Part shown: positions 60,195 through 64,000 of the stretch, piece after piece
Numbering within the stretch: the first letter of the stretch is position 1
Layout: each line of letters begins with the position of its first letter
Assembly (NCBI RefSeq): GCF_013373865.1
Contig: NC_050475.1
Location: 7,269,001 to 7,333,000 of the forward strand
DNA: 64,000 nt
Direction of reading: 5' to 3'
Source: Monomorium pharaonis
Lineage: Eukaryota; Arthropoda; Insecta; Hymenoptera; Formicidae
The notes under the pieces: model-generated
Seen by the model: only the letters and a program-made list of their open reading frames with translations
What the model was told of the DNA's origin: nothing
Database searches by the model: none
Translations under genes and position numbers: made by a program

Positions 60195-60620
60195 TACACA
60201 GAAAAAAATTAGTAACAAATACAATTTTTCTACATTCTAGTCTACATTGTCCCATATATAAGCAAAAATATACAAAATCTTTAAAAAATGTGATAATCTT
60301 CAACAGACATAGTGTGCTAACATGAAAAAATTTTGTATAGTTTCACTGAAAGAAATATATTTTTCTTTATTCAGGAATAATTTTTATGAGTGAAGAGGAA
60401 AAAAATATCAGACAGAGGATAACAGTAGCTTTAAACCAAGAATTATATTTTTTTAATACTTACAATATTAATACTTATTATGAAAATAATCATTATGCTC
60501 TCTTTAAATTATTTTAACAATAATATATAATATTTTACTAAAATTTCAAATAATAAAATTTTTCAAAAAAGACTTTATGAGGCAATGATTCTCGAATTAA
60601 TACTAATTTTTTTCTGTATA
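60195..60620. mobile_element. 426-bp terminal-inverted-repeat element
   Basis: The left end TACACAGAAAAAAATTAGTA (60195-60214) and the right end TACTAATTTTTTTCTGTATA (60601-60620) are reverse complements at 19 of 20 positions. The AT-rich interior has no open frame. It is a non-autonomous DNA transposon. Confidence 0.75.
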
Positions 60621-63097
60621 GCTTAGTGCTGAATGCACTTCTCATTGCAACTTCCTCTTACACATGTATATAAATCAACGAATTAAATAAATTAACGTGA
60701 CCGAAGCGGGCGTGATGCTCCCAAGGCTCGTTATTAATTCGATTTAAATACCGCCGATTCGACAAGCGTCATTTCAGAGATGAGATCCGCTACCCCTTCA
60801 GCACTAGCCCGGATGGACAGCAATGTATTCTAAATGCACGCGGGAGATTCTTTACGGTAGCGTCCACGTGTCAGGCAATTAGACACGCGGGATAAGATCG
60901 CCGCCGCCCTCCTCCCTCGTGCCACGAGATGGGGCTATTCACTTTTCCAACCGCAAACAGACTGTGCATCTGCCACTTCGCACAGTTTAGCCCAAGCTTT
61001 ATTTTATCGCCCGATAGTCTCAAAAATAATATGCACCTCGTTTATTTGGAGCTGCGCGATAGTTTCGGAATTTTTCCTTTTATCGCATTTAATAATAAGT
61101 TTTATTATTTATTATTTAATTTTTTAGTTAATAAGTTATATTATAACGCTAAAAAAGCATTAGACGTTTTGAAATCTCCGAGCGGGCAAAAATATCGTGG
61201 AATGACGCAAACGGGAAAATTGCAAAATGTTGTATATCGATCATTTGTTACAACAACAACATAACTAAAAATTATCACATTTGCGTTGTCCGCAAAAAAA
61301 TTTTTAATAGCCGTTCAACACTGATTGTGAGTGAAGAACTGACGATAACTATTCCTCTACGGTATGTCTGTAGATTACACGAAAATCACATTTCAAAAGT
61401 AATTACTAACATTACAAAATTTTAATAATTTGAAATATCTTTACTTTTTTACTTTTATCGTTCCTGTAGAGCAAATCGCTACGTAGAGGGTAAGAGCCAG
61501 ATTAGTCTTTCAGAATCAAGTGATCATCAAACGCGAGTGAGACGCGATAAAACATTATCTGAATAGCTTATTACGTCAAATAAGGGCAGCGCATCAAATA
61601 CGCAGAGACATATCGCTTCCATTCAGTACGGACGTCAATTGCAGTATATCTTCCCGCGGCAAATTTATATCTGTTTCCCTTTTTCTCTCCTTCCTCCTCC
61701 AAGTACCGCGTGAATATATATTTGCGTCGTGTCGATTTTATGAGGCCCGAAACATGCCCACTTCCCCGCGCCAATCGAAAACGTATCATGGGAACACACG
61801 CGGCGGCCCACTACCTGCCGCGCACAAAAATGGCTAATTCATAACGCGCTATTAATAACGCGCCGCTTTTAACACATCGTCGAAGAAAGAGAGTCCCGTT
61901 ACCGTGGATATGTTGTGACAGTGTTTGGGGCCCGTTTTGGGGTCCGGTCCGTTTGTGTTTGGCGCCCCTCCCCTAAACGGGGGTTCCCCTCCCCTTCCCC
62001 CCTCTCTCCCCGTCACAGAGAGACGCGCCGAAAGACGTACTTTGTCGTACTTTGACAAATGAGACGATATTAATCTCGGACGTTATACGCCACCGTGGAT
62101 GTGTGGATGTGTGTGGAGCGGAGTGCGCGCTCGTGAATCGTCGCCGCCGCGATTTTACTGTTACGCGCATGTCCAAATGCTGGTAATTAATTATACACTC
62201 GCTCGCGACGTAGAGACTGGAACTCATATCACGCATCAACTGTACCGTGTTTTATTCGCGCTACGTACGTTAATTAGGAGCAGTCAGACGCATTGCAATA
62301 AATTAAAGTTACTTTTGCATATGGAACGACCAAATTAAAGGAACTTTTACGTATGGAACGAGCGTTGTTACACACGTAACTAAAAGCATATTAAATGGCC
62401 TTCGCGTAAAAAAATTGGCTCTTGGGAAACGTGATTTTCATAGGATTGTACGAAAACGATTATATGAAAATTTTATGAAATATATAACAATTTTGTTTTT
62501 AAAAACATTTGTTGTGTTAATACGAGCAAATATCAATTTCAAATCATTTCGCGTAATTTTATTATATGAAAAAAGTAAAAATTTAATTTTTACCCTCTAA
62601 AAAATAATTCCACCTTTATTTATAAAAAATCCTGACACATATTACAATCGATTATATAATGAAAATGTTATGTAATTTTTTTTCAAGCTGCAGGATGCTA
62701 ATCAATTGAGAATTCAGAAGCAAAAATCAAATATCAAATTATTAAAATGCAATTTATTGATTGTTTTTGTAGATGCTTACTGATATTATTGTGGAGCTTA
62801 TTAATGATGCAAGTGAAATTAATGAGGCAGAAATTTAATTAACATCGATCGATCTTATAGTTTTAAAACAGATAAATTTACATGTAACGCTTGAAATTCT
62901 CAGTTCTAGTTGTGACTGGTTTTATATATAAGAATAATTTTTAATTTTGCAAAAAATGCCAACTACCTGAGTCATCTCAGGTAATTAAAATGATTTAAAA
63001 AAGTATCCATAACTTTTAAAGTAAAAATATAGCAAAATTCAAGACTTGCAGAACTTGGAGATTTTCAAATATGAACTCAAAATCGAAACACAAAGAC

Positions 63098-63127
63098 AGA
63101 GAGATAGAGAGAGAGAGAGAGAGAGAG
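63098..63127 (+). repeat. (GA)n microsatellite
   Basis: GA run with one GATAGA interruption near the end of the window. Confidence 0.9.
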
Positions 63128-63410
63128 GCAGAGGGAATATATATAAAGATAAGGCCGCCGGGAACGACAAAACGGGACGGAAATACGGGTTCGCGAAAGG
63201 CGGGGGCGACATCGGGAATTGAAAAATAGCGCCTTGGGCCGCTGTCGCTCACAGTGATGGCCCCGTGACAGCCAATGTAACGCACGAATTAACGAAATAA
63301 TTGATTTTCATACCGGTTCGAAATAAGCGCGCCACGCGGCGCACAAAAGACCCGGGCCGAATCGGCGGCCGTCAAACGGAAAGAGATATTTTGCCGATTT
63401 CGGTGCACCG

Positions 63411-63456
63411 GGTGGTGGTGGTGGTAGTGGTGGTGGTGGTGGTGGTGGTGGTGGTG
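63411..63456 (+). repeat. (GGT)n microsatellite
   Basis: About 15 GGT/GTG units with one AGT interruption. Frames through it give poly-Val, poly-Gly or, on the other strand, poly-Pro. G-rich strand on plus. Confidence 0.95.
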
Positions 63457-64000
63457 CATCGCCACCGTCGCCGCGGTGGTGGAAAAAAATTGCGGCCAGC
63501 GTTTTTAAATTTTCGGTCCCGTCGGCCCATTGGCCCGAGGGCCAATTTAAATACACCAGTTTACATTGGTAAATGGCATAGACTCGCCGGGCGACGCGCG
63601 GCGAAAAAAATCGGGAATTATTCCCGCCGAATTGTAGTGTAAATATTCGGTGGCCCCGAGTAATCGTCGACAAGCACTGGTGATGTATCTTAAAAGAAAC
63701 TGACTGGGAAATTTGAACTTACATGAAAAAAATTCTTTATAATACCGCGCACCCAAAAGATACTAATATTAAATTAAAACTAATATATTTCATATAATAA
63801 TCATTGTTTCATATATAAGCAAGAAATAATATTTTAATAACAACGATAATGTTGCCTATATATTTTAGTCTTCTTTCAAGAATTTAATAATTTTTATTTT
63901 AACAAAATATATTTTTTTATTTCAATATCGTTAGTCATCAAAATGGACAATATTTAATTGTTTTTATAACAATATCATATCAAAAGATTTTAATGCTTGA

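Larger units (their letters stand above)
60621..64000. other. Intergenic to window end, no gene recognised
   Basis: CpG-rich patches at 60690-60960, 61560-62300 and 63150-63680 lie in AT-rich DNA. (GA)n is at 63098-63127 and (GGT)n at 63411-63456. The open frames here are short and without recognisable motifs. Confidence 0.5.

Noticed and set aside
1..64000. CRISPR arrays, prokaryotic operons or phage genes
   Set aside because: No such repeats or dense gene order; the spliced gene and repeat content show a eukaryotic nuclear genome.

Overview
The window looks like insect nuclear DNA, most likely from an ant or another hymenopteran. Coding sequence is sparse and interrupted by introns. CpG dinucleotides are not depleted, GC-rich patches alternate with very AT-rich stretches, and (GA)n/(CT)n microsatellites and short inverted-repeat transposons are dense. 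The species cannot be named from the sequence alone. Only one gene is recognisable: dbx, a homeobox transcription factor of the Dbx family, on the minus strand. Three of its coding exons lie here. Exon 1 (19384 down to 18466) starts at a well supported ATG. Exon 2 is 10786-10577 and exon 3 is 8094-7814. All three join in frame at GT-AG introns (phases 1, 1 and 0) to give 470 codons, ending at homeodomain residue 44. The last exon, carrying recognition helix 3 (W48, F49, N51, R53) and the C-terminus, is absent and must lie beyond position 1, so the last intron is longer than 7.8 kb. A TATA-less core promoter (Inr plus DPE at exact spacing) is predicted 122 bases upstream of the ATG. Layout: 1-7813 is the start of the last dbx intron, with two transposon-like elements and a CpG-rich, possibly regulatory stretch. 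8095-10576 is intron 2, with a recent 118-bp tandem duplication. 10787-18465 is intron 1, with GA-rich and purine/pyrimidine-rich blocks, two long palindromes, and a degenerate tandem repeat of about 360 bp that runs right up to the exon 1 splice donor. 19507-64000 is upstream of dbx. I find no convincing protein gene in these 44 kb, only GC-rich microsatellite-laden patches, AT-rich stretches, and many small transposon relics: two piggyBac-like elements, several palindromic elements, and an inverted pair of sequences with a degenerate hammerhead-ribozyme-like core. No new multi-gene system is visible. The best candidates for something undescribed are the exon-abutting 360-bp array in intron 1, the hammerhead-like inverted pair at 21.9-22.2 kb, a 400-bp tandem array split by a transposon at 40.7-42.2 kb, a probable templated insertion at 32.1 kb, and a TATA/Inr promoter facing away from dbx at 24.3 kb.
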